NCBI GenBank assembly: GCA_902778725.1
Contig: CACYYS010000018.1
Location: 1-33,064 of the forward strand
DNA: 33,064 nt
Reading direction: 5' to 3'
From: an uncultured Ruminococcus sp.
GTDB taxonomy: Bacteria; Bacillota; Clostridia; Oscillospirales; CAG-272
Within the stretch, counting starts at the first letter, position 1, and every line of letters begins with the position of its first letter. The notes below the pieces were generated by a model. The model ran no database searches, was not told the origin of the DNA, and saw nothing but the letters and a program-made list of their open reading frames with translations. Below, piece by piece: positions 7,480-15,231 of the stretch. The translations under genes were made by a program, and so were the position numbers.

Positions 7480-7881
7480 ATGTATACCAGCGCAAAACCG
7501 TATTTTTACGGCACCGGCAGAAGAAAAAGCTCCATCGCACGCGTCCGTCTTTATCCCGGCACCGGCAATATCACCGTCAACGGCAAGGATATCGACGAGT
7601 ATTTCGGGCTTGAAACGCTCAAACTGATCGTCAACCAGCCCTTCGGCGCCACCGGGACGGAAGGGAAGTTCGATATTGTCGCTTCCGTCAAGGGCGGCGG
7701 ATTCTCCGGGCAGGCGGGCGCGATCCGCCACGGTCTTTCCCGCGCACTCGTCCTCGCGGATGAAAATAACAAGCCCGCGCTCAAGGCCGCAGGCTTCCTG
7801 ACCCGCGACCCTCGTATGAAGGAGAGAAAGAAGTACGGTCTCAAAGCAGCCCGTCGCGCTCCTCAGTTCTCGAAGAGATGA
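7480..7881 (+). CDS. rpsI: 30S ribosomal protein S9
   Basis: Small-subunit ribosomal protein whose C-terminal tail reaches the decoding centre near the P-site tRNA. The 133-residue product begins with [20 protein letters not shown], contains the [19 protein letters not shown] block and ends in the basic tail [17 protein letters not shown], with the usual terminal Lys-Arg. Second gene of the rplM operon, followed at once by a strong terminator. Confidence 0.98.
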   Translation: MYTSAKPYFYGTGRRKSSIARVRLYPGTGNITVNGKDIDEYFGLETLKLIVNQPFGATGTEGKFDIVASVKGGGFSGQAGAIRHGLSRALVLADENNKPALKAAGFLTRDPRMKERKKYGLKAARRAPQFSKR

Positions 7882-7887
7882 TCTCCG

Positions 7888-7921
7888 GACCCCCGAACAA
7901 ATCTTCGGGGGTCTTTTTTTT
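7888..7921 (+). terminator. Terminator of the rplM-rpsI operon
   Basis: Ten-base-pair perfect stem GACCCCCGAA / TTCGGGGGTC (7888-7897 and 7904-7913) with a six-base loop and eight T. Confidence 0.92.
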
Positions 7922-7939
7922 GCGACTTTTTTCCGGCAC

Positions 7940-7968
7940 TTGCATCTTTCCGTAATCTGTGATATAAT
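7940..7968 (+). promoter_or_regulatory. Promoter for the lipoprotein gene
   Basis: TTGCAT at 7940-7945 and TATAAT at 7963-7968, spacer 17 bases. Confidence 0.78.
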
Positions 7969-8012
7969 AAGATATCCAATGATCGTCATTTTTTGTTTTT
8001 ATGGTGAAAGAT

Positions 8013-8621
8013 ATGAAAATAAAAAGGATTCTTCCGCTTTTTCTTCTTCTGGCGATGCTGCTTTGCGCCTGCGGTCTGAACACGGAACCGACCGACACGA
8101 GCGCAACGCCGGAGACGCCGCTCCTGCCCGACCAGATCTCCGATACGACCGCGGCGACCCCCGCGCCCCCGACCCAGCCTGTCGCAACGACAGGCAGGGA
8201 AGACGCGGAGACGGCGCCGGTCGGCCGCGAGCCGATCCGAGGAGAGATCTCTTCCGATTCCGGCACCAAGCTTTCCCTTTCGATGGATTGGATCGCGCAG
8301 CCCGTCTCGGAGAACCGATACAGGATCACCGTGATCCTCTATTTGAACTCCTATTCGATCTTTGTGGGAGAACGCAGCGACGGCGAGCTCGCCGTCGGGT
8401 CGCACCGCACGACCTATCGCAGCGACAAGATCGAGTATGAAGACACGAGAAAAACCAGGATCGCCTTGACTGAATACACCTTTGAACACGAGTTTTCGGG
8501 AACGGCGACCCGCGCGCTCCCGGTCAGCGCGTCCTGGCATTTTGGCGGCGTCTACGCCGGAACGCCGGTCGATTGGATCTCGCTTGCCGGTTTTATCCGG
8601 ATCGATCGGGCGGCGGGGTAA
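8013..8621 (+). CDS. Lipoprotein of unknown function
   Basis: A 202-residue predicted lipoprotein. Its N terminus, MKIKRILPLFLLLAMLLCACG, is a lipoprotein signal with lipobox L-C-A-C, the second Cys (about residue 19) being the lipid-anchor site. A low-complexity linker rich in Thr, Pro, Ala and Ser runs to about residue 65, typical of surface proteins held off the membrane. The C-terminal ~130 residues look like one beta-rich domain (SLSMDWIAQPVSENRYRITV, then YEDTRKTRIALTEYTFEHEF) that I cannot assign. The frame is open from ATG 8001, but GGTGA stands at correct distance only from ATG 8013. It has its own promoter and is followed seven bases later by a small unknown gene. Located outside the membrane; ligand or role unknown. 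Confidence 0.8.
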   Translation: MKIKRILPLFLLLAMLLCACGLNTEPTDTSATPETPLLPDQISDTTAATPAPPTQPVATTGREDAETAPVGREPIRGEISSDSGTKLSLSMDWIAQPVSENRYRITVILYLNSYSIFVGERSDGELAVGSHRTTYRSDKIEYEDTRKTRIALTEYTFEHEFSGTATRALPVSASWHFGGVYAGTPVDWISLAGFIRIDRAAG

Positions 8622-8628
8622 GCGTTTT

Positions 8629-8949
8629 ATGAAGGAAATCGTGCTCCCGGCGACGGGAGGTGTGCGCTCCGCGCTGATCGATATCGAGTTCAGCACTGCC
8701 TGCCAGTTTGCCGCGGGCGGCGGCGTTCTCAAATTTATCTGTCCGGCCGATAACCCCGACCGCTTCAAACAGATCAAGAATCATCTGAAGCTGATGCTGG
8801 GAGAGGAGAGGATCAAATTGCTGATTCAGGGCGAGGACTTCGTTCCGGACAGCCGCGGCGCGAGGATCCTGGAAGCATATTACCCCGAAACGCTCGGCGA
8901 CAAGGACTTCGGGAAAAAGCGGAACGATATTTTTATCGTGATGGTTTAA
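8629..8949 (+). CDS. Small conserved-looking protein, unknown function
   Basis: 106 residues, soluble, mixed alpha/beta with a hydrophobic middle (AAGGGVLKFICPA) and a basic helix (RFKQIKNHLKLMLG). No cysteine cluster, signal or nucleotide-binding motif is seen. The start at ATG 8629 is preferred to the longer open frame because the upstream part is the end of the lipoprotein gene read in another frame, and GGCGGGG lies about ten bases before it. It is probably co-transcribed with the lipoprotein; a terminator begins at its stop codon. The repeated GG-containing segment and the IDIEFSTACQF start gave me no family. Confidence 0.7.
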   Translation: MKEIVLPATGGVRSALIDIEFSTACQFAAGGGVLKFICPADNPDRFKQIKNHLKLMLGEERIKLLIQGEDFVPDSRGARILEAYYPETLGDKDFGKKRNDIFIVMV

Positions 8950-8988
8950 AAAGAGGAACACAGCACATGGTGCTGTGTTCCTCTTTTT
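8948..8988. terminator. Bidirectional terminator between convergent operons
   Basis: A near-perfect stem of about 19 base pairs (AAAAAGAGGAACACAGCAC, 8948-8966, with 8970-8988) around a three-base loop. A and T runs on the two sides serve the plus-strand unit and the minus-strand dehydratase gene. Confidence 0.9.
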
Positions 8989-9008
8989 TGTATCGGAGAA
9001 TAAGTACT

Positions 9009-10886
9009 TTACACGTTTTGTATCCGGTTGTTGACTTCGTCCGGATCGTGATAGGTCGGTACGACGCTTTTGAGGGCTTTTTTTATGATATCCGAGTCGG
9101 AGCAGGAGGAGGATTGCTCCAGCGCGCTGCGCAGGATATTGAGGCGCTTCTCCACCTCTTCGCGGGAAAACGGGCTGTCTTTTTCGATGAAGATCAAGTC
9201 GTTTTCCGTTTTATCGAGCGTTTCGCTCTTGATCAGGAGTTCTTCGTAGAGCTTTTCTCCCGGACGGAGGCCGGTCTCTACGATCTCAATATCGTTATAG
9301 GGCTTGAGCCCGGAGAGACGGATGATATTCTCGGCAAGATCGAGGATCCTGACGGGTTTTCCCATATCCAGGACAAAGAGCTCGCCTCGCTCGGCCAGCG
9401 CCCCCGCCTGCAGGACAAGCTGCGACGCTTCCGGGATGGTCATAAAGAAGCGGGTGATCCGTTTGTCGGTAATTGTGACCGGACCGCCGCTTTCGATCTG
9501 TTTTTTGAAAAGCGGGATGACGGATCCGTTAGAGCCGAGAACGTTGCCGAAGCGAACGGCGGAGAACGCGGTCGCGCTGTCTGTGCGGCACTGGACGATG
9601 ATCTCGCACATCCGCTTGGTCGCGCCCATGATATTGGTCGGATTGACCGCCTTGTCCGTGGAGATCAGGATGAATTTTTTTACGCCGTATTTTTCCGCAA
9701 GATCAGCGACGTTGAGGGTACCGAACACGTTGTTTTTGACCGCTTCTGCGTTTGAGTGTTCCATCAGCGGCACGTGTTTATGCGCCGCCGCGTGGAGCAC
9801 GATATCGGGGCGGAAAGCGGCAAAGACGGATTCAAGACGTTCTTTGTCCCGCACGGAACCGATCTCGACCGAGAGGGGGAAACTCTTTCCGTATTTGCGC
9901 AAGAGCTCCTGCTGGATATCGTAGGCGTTGTTCTCGTAGATGTCGAAGATAATCAGGCGGGACGGGGCAACCGCGGCGATCTGACGGCACAGTTCGCTTC
10001 CGATCGATCCGCCGCCGCCGGTCACGAGGACGCACTTTCCTCTGTAATACTCCCGGATTTTTTCGTTGCCGATCAGATCGATCGTATCGCGGAAGAGGAG
10101 ATCCTCGATCTTGACCTCGCGCAGGACTCTCTTGCCGGACGAGGTCTCGCTGAGCGGAAAATCATAGATCTTGACCTTGCATCCGGTTTCCGAATAAAAA
10201 TTGTAGAGATTCAGGATGGCGGAGCTCTCAAGGGACGGGATCGCGATGAAAATCTCCTGGACCGGCATGTTTTTGAGCCGCTCGCGGATGTTCTCGTCCG
10301 GAGCGTAAACGGGGAGGTTGAGGATCTTGTTCCCGACCTTTTCCCGATTTGCGTCGATGAAGCAGAGGGGGCGGTAGTGGGAGGAGGTACTGTAGAGAAG
10401 TTCGTTTGCCAAAGAGAAACCCACGTTTCCCGCTCCGACGATCGCCACCTTGATCTTGTTCGAGGCCGCGCTGTTGACGTTGAAGCGGTTATACATCACC
10501 TGGTAACAGAAGCGGGACGTGAGGGTGAGGATATCGAAAAGAGCCACGACGGAGAAACTCTGCCACACGCCGATGTATAATTTGTCAAAGAAAGAGGTGA
10601 TGAAGAGGCCCGCCAGACACGCCGCTCCGTCCGCAACCACGGTTTGCAGATATGCGAAAGCGTTTGCGTAGCGCCAGACGTTGGAATAGGCGCGGGCGAG
10701 GAGGCGGAAGAGGAGGATGCAGGCGAAAAAGATCACGCAGGAAACGGAAAATTCCGCAAAAGTCCGCTTCGGAGCGGTGGAACCGGAGATCTGAGTGAGA
10801 AGAAAAAAGCCGGAGGCAACAAAAACAAAAATCAGGGTGTCGATCAAAACGAGCAGGAATTTGCGATTTAGTTTGAGTTTTTTCAT
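9009..10886 (-). CDS. Membrane-bound nucleotide-sugar 4,6-dehydratase (CapD/PglF/WbpM type)
   Basis: Polysaccharide-biosynthesis protein, probably converting UDP-GlcNAc or a related UDP-sugar to its 4-keto-6-deoxy form at the inner membrane face. In 625 residues: four N-terminal membrane helices at about 10-32, 46-65, 80-100 and 107-127; a first Rossmann-like domain with VAIVGAGNVGFSLANELL near 147-164; and a second, catalytic SDR domain with VTGGGGSIGSELC at 288-300. The active-site signature STDKAVNPTNIMGATKR spans 409-425, in which Thr-Asp-Lys and Met-x3-Lys replace the usual Ser/Tyr-x3-Lys, as in PglF/FlaA1-type enzymes. ATG 10886 is chosen over the ATG six bases earlier because GGATGG is better spaced from it. 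It is last in the operon with the ligase and carrier protein, so its sugar may enter a glycan or lipid conjugate built with them. Confidence 0.92.
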   Translation of the reverse strand: MKKLKLNRKFLLVLIDTLIFVFVASGFFLLTQISGSTAPKRTFAEFSVSCVIFFACILLFRLLARAYSNVWRYANAFAYLQTVVADGAACLAGLFITSFFDKLYIGVWQSFSVVALFDILTLTSRFCYQVMYNRFNVNSAASNKIKVAIVGAGNVGFSLANELLYSTSSHYRPLCFIDANREKVGNKILNLPVYAPDENIRERLKNMPVQEIFIAIPSLESSAILNLYNFYSETGCKVKIYDFPLSETSSGKRVLREVKIEDLLFRDTIDLIGNEKIREYYRGKCVLVTGGGGSIGSELCRQIAAVAPSRLIIFDIYENNAYDIQQELLRKYGKSFPLSVEIGSVRDKERLESVFAAFRPDIVLHAAAHKHVPLMEHSNAEAVKNNVFGTLNVADLAEKYGVKKFILISTDKAVNPTNIMGATKRMCEIIVQCRTDSATAFSAVRFGNVLGSNGSVIPLFKKQIESGGPVTITDKRITRFFMTIPEASQLVLQAGALAERGELFVLDMGKPVRILDLAENIIRLSGLKPYNDIEIVETGLRPGEKLYEELLIKSETLDKTENDLIFIEKDSPFSREEVEKRLNILRSALEQSSSCSDSDIIKKALKSVVPTYHDPDEVNNRIQNV

Positions 10887-10931
10887 GATCATCCATCCGT
10901 TGTAGTGGTGCGCCGCTCTTCGGCGGAAAAA

Positions 10932-11159
10932 TTATTTTTTGAGCGCTTCGAGATAATCGGCTACATCGCCCACCGTGATGAATTTGTGGAGATCGTCTTC
11001 ATTGATCTCGACGTCGAGCTGCTCCTCCACGACAAGGACAAGCTCCGCCAGCTCGAGAGAGTTGACGCCAAGGTCGTTTGCCAGGGTCGCTTCGGGCGTG
11101 ATCTTGCTTTCATCGATCTGAAGCTCGTTTACCAGGATCTCTTTTACTTTTTCAAACAT
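10932..11159 (-). CDS. Acyl carrier protein
   Basis: A 75-residue acidic four-helix carrier of acyl chains on a 4'-phosphopantetheine arm. The attachment site is Ser34 in DLGVNSLELAEL. The family norm is GxDSL; here Asn33 stands where Asp usually is, a variation seen in specialised carrier proteins and possibly affecting recognition by the carrier synthase. GGAGG-like AAATTACAATG context: the minus-strand leader carries GGAGGAAAATTAC before ATG. It lies between an AMP-forming acyl ligase and a sugar dehydratase, not in a fab gene cluster, so it is probably a dedicated second carrier rather than the housekeeping AcpP, though that cannot be excluded here. Confidence 0.92.
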   Translation of the reverse strand: MFEKVKEILVNELQIDESKITPEATLANDLGVNSLELAELVLVVEEQLDVEINEDDLHKFITVGDVADYLEALKK

Positions 11160-11204
11160 TGTAATTTTCCTCCAAAAATGAATAGTAAAGGTATTTCCAG
11201 AAGA

Positions 11205-12899
11205 TCAGACGACTTTGAACCGTTTGATTTTCCGAGATGCGGTCTTTTCAAATTCCTCGTAACGGATCTCCGTGACGGCGATCTGCTTGAAGAGGGGAAG
11301 ACGCTTGTTGATCGCCGTGACCTTGGAGCGGATATTCTCTTCGATCTCCTCGGTCGGCACGCCCTCGAACTTGGTCATATCGGGGACGCAGATGGCCGTG
11401 ATGCGCGGCTCGCCGTTTTTGTCCTTGCGGCCGATCACGACGGCTTCAAGGATCTCGGGGATCGTGTAGAGGTATTCTTCAAGCTCTTCCGGGAAGATAT
11501 TTTTTCCGTTTGAGAGGATGATGACGTTCTTTTTGCGTCCGGTGATGAAGATGTATCCGTCGTCATCCATATATCCGATGTCGCCGGTACGGAAGTATCC
11601 GTCCTCGGTAAAGGCTTCCGCCGTTGCTTCCGGGTTGTTGAAGTAGCCCATCATCACGTTGTCGCCTTTGACGAGGATCTCGCCGGTCTCGCCGTTTTCG
11701 TCATAGTCGATCTTCACCTCGCAGTGCTCGACGGGAGTGCCGACGCTGCGGAGCCGGATCGCGTCCGGACGGTTGACGGCGACCAGAGGAGAACACTCGG
11801 TGATGCCGTAGCCTTCGATGATCAGGATCCCGAAGCTGTGGAAATCCTTGATGATCTGAGGATTGACGGCGGCGCCGCCGCAGACGATGCTCTTCAGGTT
11901 GCCGCCGAACGAGGAGGTGATCTTGCCGAAGAACTGCTCGCGCTTGTCGATGCCGACGGCGAGGAGCGCGTCGGAGAGCTTCATCGCGGCTTTCACCTTG
12001 CCGCGCATCCCGCGCTTGTCGATCTCGTCCCAGATCTTTTTGTGCATGGTCTCGACAAAGAGGGGGACGAGCATCAGGGCGTTCGGCTTGAAGGAGGCCA
12101 TGTCCTTGATGGTGCGCTTGAGAGAACTGTTGATCTTGATGGACGCGCCGAGATTCATGATCGCGAACTGGCCGCAGGTCATCTCGTATGTATGATACGG
12201 GGGAAGGAAGGAGATAAAGGTATTGTTCCTGTCATAGGACATGGATTGACAGGAGGAGTTGGTCGCCGCCGTCAGATTGCGCTGGGAGAGCATGACGCCC
12301 TTGCTGGAGCCGGTGGTGCCGGAGGTAAAGATGATGGCGCACATTTTCTCCATATCGATCGTGTGCTCGGTAAAGACGGTGCAGCCTTCCTCCAGCATCT
12401 GCTCGCCGCGCTCGATCAGAGAAGCGTAGGAGAGACACTCGTCTCCCTCTTCCGGCTCGATCGCGATATAGTGCGTGACGCCGGGGAAGAGGTCCTTGTT
12501 CTCCAGAACGTTTTTGTTCATGGATTTTGTAAAGATGATCCCCTCGGCGCCGGAAATGCGGATGAAGTCCGCAAAGTTGGCGATTTCCAGCTCCTTCGGG
12601 AGTGGGACGATGACGCCGCCGCCGTTGACGACGGCAAGATAAGACGCGATGTATTCAGGGCATGTGTCGCCCGAGATGGCGACGGTCTTGCCGAAGAGTC
12701 CGATATCGGAGAGCGCGGTGCCGAGCGCCCGGACGTGGTGGAAAAGATCGCGGTAAGTGAACTGCTTTTCCTCACCGCCGCGTTCGTAGTAATACAGAAC
12801 CTTGTCGCCGAAGCATTCCGCTCCGCTTTGGACCAGATGATAGAGATTGTCAATGACTTTGGGCCGCCCTTCGGGGTGCAGCGGATTTTTGAATTTCAT
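11205..12899 (-). CDS. AMP-forming acyl-CoA/acyl-ACP ligase
   Basis: Adenylate-forming enzyme (ANL superfamily) that activates a fatty or other carboxylic acid with ATP and transfers it to CoA or to a carrier-protein thiol. The 564-residue product carries the P-loop IIFTSGTTGSSKGVML near 189-204, the A5 motif GYGITECSPLVAVN, the YFRTGDIGYMDDDGYIFITG block with the hinge GRKKNVIILSNGKNIFPEE, and the C-terminal catalytic Lys in TASRKIKRF. No membrane helix. An upstream TTG in frame would be part of the TTGGAGG ribosome binding site, so ATG 12899, five bases after GGAGG, is the start. An acyl carrier protein gene follows 45 bases later, so loading of that carrier (acyl-ACP synthetase activity) is a reasonable inference; long-chain acyl-CoA synthetase (FadD-like) is the alternative. 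Confidence 0.93.
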   Translation of the reverse strand: MKFKNPLHPEGRPKVIDNLYHLVQSGAECFGDKVLYYYERGGEEKQFTYRDLFHHVRALGTALSDIGLFGKTVAISGDTCPEYIASYLAVVNGGGVIVPLPKELEIANFADFIRISGAEGIIFTKSMNKNVLENKDLFPGVTHYIAIEPEEGDECLSYASLIERGEQMLEEGCTVFTEHTIDMEKMCAIIFTSGTTGSSKGVMLSQRNLTAATNSSCQSMSYDRNNTFISFLPPYHTYEMTCGQFAIMNLGASIKINSSLKRTIKDMASFKPNALMLVPLFVETMHKKIWDEIDKRGMRGKVKAAMKLSDALLAVGIDKREQFFGKITSSFGGNLKSIVCGGAAVNPQIIKDFHSFGILIIEGYGITECSPLVAVNRPDAIRLRSVGTPVEHCEVKIDYDENGETGEILVKGDNVMMGYFNNPEATAEAFTEDGYFRTGDIGYMDDDGYIFITGRKKNVIILSNGKNIFPEELEEYLYTIPEILEAVVIGRKDKNGEPRITAICVPDMTKFEGVPTEEIEENIRSKVTAINKRLPLFKQIAVTEIRYEEFEKTASRKIKRFKVV

Positions 12900-12926
12900 A
12901 AGTGCCTCCAAAAGAATACTTTTACT

Positions 12927-12955
12927 ATTATATAGGAAAGAACGAGGAAAGTCAA
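12927..12955 (-). promoter_or_regulatory. Promoter of the ligase-ACP-dehydratase operon
   Basis: Minus-strand TTGACT (12955-12950) and perfect TATAAT (12932-12927) with a 17-base spacer. It leaves a leader of about 20 bases. No other promoter is seen inside the operon. Confidence 0.88.
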
Positions 12956-12978
12956 TACGGAAGGAAGGAAAAATGGAG

Positions 12979-13007
12979 TTGATTTTTTACCGAGGATATT
13001 ATATAAT
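12979..13007 (+). promoter_or_regulatory. Promoter for the NfeD/stomatin operon
   Basis: TTGATT at 12979-12984, 17-base spacer, perfect TATAAT at 13002-13007. It is divergent from the ligase promoter, with only 23 bases between the two -35 boxes, so a shared regulator could act on both. Confidence 0.8.
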
Positions 13008-13063
13008 AGACGCAGTGGATTTGCAAGTGTATTTTTTACCAGCGGGGAAGGGGGGGTGCCGCC

Positions 13064-13720
13064 ACGCAGGATCCTACGCAGAATAAAAAGAAACGGTATC
13101 TGATCCGCTTTTTGCTCGGGGCGCTTTTGCTCCTCCTTGCGCTGCTGGCGCTCGCGGGTATCCTCAAGCTCGTCTCCGTTTTTCTGAAACGGCCGGAGCC
13201 GGAAGAACAGACGCCGTATATCGTATTCGAGTCGGCGGATTATGACGCTGATATCACGCAGGACGAGGCGTATATGCAGCAGGACCGGCGCGTCTGGGTC
13301 TCGGCCGGCGCGCTTTCCGCGCCGATCGACGACGAGGTCTACGAGGACGTCCCGCTCTACGTGTTTTTCGAGGGGTATTTCAACGCGCTCAAGGCCGGGG
13401 ACGCGGCCGCGCTCCGCGCCTGTTATACGGATGAGTGCGCCAGAGCGCTCAAGCTCCCCGCGAGGATCACGCAGCAGCGTGTGTACGATATCCTGCTGAC
13501 GCTGGTTTCCACGGCGGAACGCAGCGACGACGCGGGCGTCAAGTACACCGAGTCGGTCTATCGCTTCGAGTATAAGATCATGAAAAACGACGGGACCTTC
13601 CGCGGGGATCTGGAGAGCGGGGCGGTACGGGCGCAGCTCGTGACCCTGAGCGAGTATCCGGGCGAAGTGAAGATCTCGGACGTGATCGGGAAATATATTG
13701 TACAAGGAGGAAAAACATGA
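13064..13720 (+). CDS. Membrane-anchored protein of unknown function, start codon uncertain
   Basis: The open frame carries one N-terminal membrane helix (RFLLGALLLLLALLALAG) preceded by a basic NKKKRY segment and followed by an external or cytosolic domain of about 170 residues. That domain is rich in Asp, Glu and Tyr (ESADYDADITQDEAYMQQD, then EYKIMKNDGTFRGDLESGAV); I recognise no family. The first usual start codon in frame is TTG 13112, which would cut off the basic flank of the helix and has no ribosome binding site. Upstream, the frame is open back to TAG 13007 with no ATG, GTG or TTG. The purine-rich GGGGAAGGGGGGG stands seven bases before ACG 13064, giving (M)QDPTQNKKKRY; ACG initiation or a sequence error is possible. 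Its stop overlaps the NfeD ATG by four bases. Confidence 0.6.
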   Translation, partial: TQDPTQNKKKRYLIRFLLGALLLLLALLALAGILKLVSVFLKRPEPEEQTPYIVFESADYDADITQDEAYMQQDRRVWVSAGALSAPIDDEVYEDVPLYVFFEGYFNALKAGDAAALRACYTDECARALKLPARITQQRVYDILLTLVSTAERSDDAGVKYTESVYRFEYKIMKNDGTFRGDLESGAVRAQLVTLSEYPGEVKISDVIGKYIVQGGKT

Positions 13721-14166
13721 CGTACGTTTGGGCGGCGCTGCTCGTCCTATTCATCATCGCGGAGGCTGTTACGACGGCTTTGGTCGCGATCTGGTTCATC
13801 CCCGGGGCGATCCTTGCCATGGTTTTTTCCATGCTCGGGTTCCCTCTCTGGCTCCAGACGCTCGGATTCCTTTTGCCGAGCCTCGGGATCCTGCTCCGGA
13901 TCATTTTCCGGGAAAAGTTTTTTAAGAGCAAGACGGTCGCGACAAACTCCGACGCCCTGATCGGGAAGCTGGCGCTCGTCACGGAAGAGATCGACGATCT
14001 CGCCGGGAAGGGCGCGGTCAAGGTGGGCGGCGCGCAGTGGAGCGCCCGCTCCGCCGACGGAGCCACGATCCCGGCGGGGACGGTCGTTGTGATCGCGGAG
14101 ATCCGCGGCGTCAAGCTGATCTGCCGAAAGACTGAAGACGCTCTCGGCCACGAGAGCGCGTTGTGA
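13717..14166 (+). CDS. NfeD-like membrane protein
   Basis: 149 residues: short membrane part (hydrophobic segments about 5-25, 27-46 and 47-63) followed by a C-terminal OB-fold NfeD domain with IGKLALVTEEIDDLAGKGAVKVGGAQWSA and IPAGTVVVIAEIRGVKLICR. This is the short NfeD form (NfeD1b) that lacks the ClpP-like protease domain. Such proteins are partners of stomatin-like proteins, which is the next gene 13 bases downstream, and are thought to help form membrane microdomains. It overlaps the preceding gene by ATGA, so the three genes are translated together; GGAGGAAAAAC precedes the ATG. Confidence 0.9.
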   Translation: MTYVWAALLVLFIIAEAVTTALVAIWFIPGAILAMVFSMLGFPLWLQTLGFLLPSLGILLRIIFREKFFKSKTVATNSDALIGKLALVTEEIDDLAGKGAVKVGGAQWSARSADGATIPAGTVVVIAEIRGVKLICRKTEDALGHESAL

Positions 14167-14179
14167 AAGGAGTACTGTT

Positions 14180-15121
14180 ATGCCTTATCCTTATGTGATC
14201 GGAACCCTGGTCGTCGTATTCTTCCTTATCATTATCGCCAATATCCAGATCGTCCCGCAGGCGCGGGCGTTCGTCATCGAGCGGCTCGGCGCTTACAGCA
14301 CCACCTGGAAGACGGGCGTCCACTTCAAGATCCCGTTCATTGAAAAAATTGCGAAAAAAGTCAATCTGATGGAGCAGGTCGTCGACTTCCCGCCGCAGCC
14401 CGTGATCACAAAGGATAACGTGCGGATGCAGATCGACACCGTCGTTTTCTATCAGATCACCGACTGCAAGCTTTTTGCGTACGGGGTGGCGACTCCGATG
14501 TCCGCGATCGAGAACCTGACCGCGACCACGCTGCGCAACATCATCGGCGAGCTGGAGCTGGACAGCACGCTCACCAGCCGCGATATCATCAACACCAAGA
14601 TGCGCGCCATCCTTGACGAGGCGACGGACGCGTGGGGGATCAAGGTCAACCGCGTCGAGCTGAAGAATATCATGCCGCCGAAAGAGATCCAGGACGCGAT
14701 GGAAAAACAGATGAAGGCGGAGCGCGAGCGCCGCGAGTCGATCCTGCGCGCGGAGGGCGAGCGGAATTCCGCCATCCTTGTCGCGGAAGGGCGGAAACAG
14801 TCGATGATCCTGGAGGCGGAGGCGGAAAAGCAGTCGGCGATCCTCAAGGCGGAAGCGGCGAAAGAAGCCAAGATCCGCGAGGCGGAGGGCGAGGCGGCCG
14901 CGATCCTCGATATCCAGCGTGCGACGGCGGAAGGGATCGAGATGATCAACAAAGCCAACCCCGGCGAGGGCGTGATCGCCATCAAGAGTCTGGAGGCCTT
15001 TATCGCCGCGGCAAACGGAAAAGCGAACAAGATCATCATCCCCTCGGAGATCCAGTCGATCGCCGGCCTCGCCGCCGGGATCCGGGAGATCACGGGCGCT
15101 CAAGGGAAGAGCGAGGACTGA
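14180..15121 (+). CDS. SPFH/band 7 stomatin-like protein (paraslipin/QmcA type)
   Basis: 313-residue membrane-microdomain scaffold. One N-terminal membrane helix (about 6-22) anchors the SPFH domain (about 25-190), recognised by VPQARAFVIERLGAYSTTWKTG, then VDFPPQPVITKDNVRMQID and the ENLTATTLRNIIGELELDSTL stretch. Next comes a long Ala/Glu/Lys-rich coiled coil (about 180-265; MEKQMKAERERRESILRAEG and repeated AEA units) used for oligomerisation. A short C-terminal segment follows (GLAAGIREITG). Family members form large rings and associate with NfeD proteins and membrane proteases; the neighbour supports this pairing. AAAGGAG precedes the ATG. No terminator follows, but a strong promoter for the next gene starts 47 bases later. 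Confidence 0.95.
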   Translation: MPYPYVIGTLVVVFFLIIIANIQIVPQARAFVIERLGAYSTTWKTGVHFKIPFIEKIAKKVNLMEQVVDFPPQPVITKDNVRMQIDTVVFYQITDCKLFAYGVATPMSAIENLTATTLRNIIGELELDSTLTSRDIINTKMRAILDEATDAWGIKVNRVELKNIMPPKEIQDAMEKQMKAERERRESILRAEGERNSAILVAEGRKQSMILEAEAEKQSAILKAEAAKEAKIREAEGEAAAILDIQRATAEGIEMINKANPGEGVIAIKSLEAFIAAANGKANKIIIPSEIQSIAGLAAGIREITGAQGKSED

Positions 15122-15167
15122 TTTTCCCCTCTTTTTCCGACTCGTTTCAAAAAAATAAAAAAAACTC

Positions 15168-15196
15168 TTGCAAAACGCGGGAAGGCGTGCTATAAT
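15168..15196 (+). promoter_or_regulatory. Promoter for rpmE
   Basis: TTGCAA at 15168-15173 and TATAAT at 15191-15196, spacer 17 bases, about 36 bases before the start codon. Confidence 0.85.
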
Positions 15197-15231
15197 AGCG
15201 GAGAATTGTGAAAAAGAAAGGTGTGCAGATC

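Noticed and set aside
12900..12911. TTG start for the acyl ligase, four residues longer
   Set aside because: This TTG is part of the TTGGAGG ribosome binding site of the better ATG at 12899.
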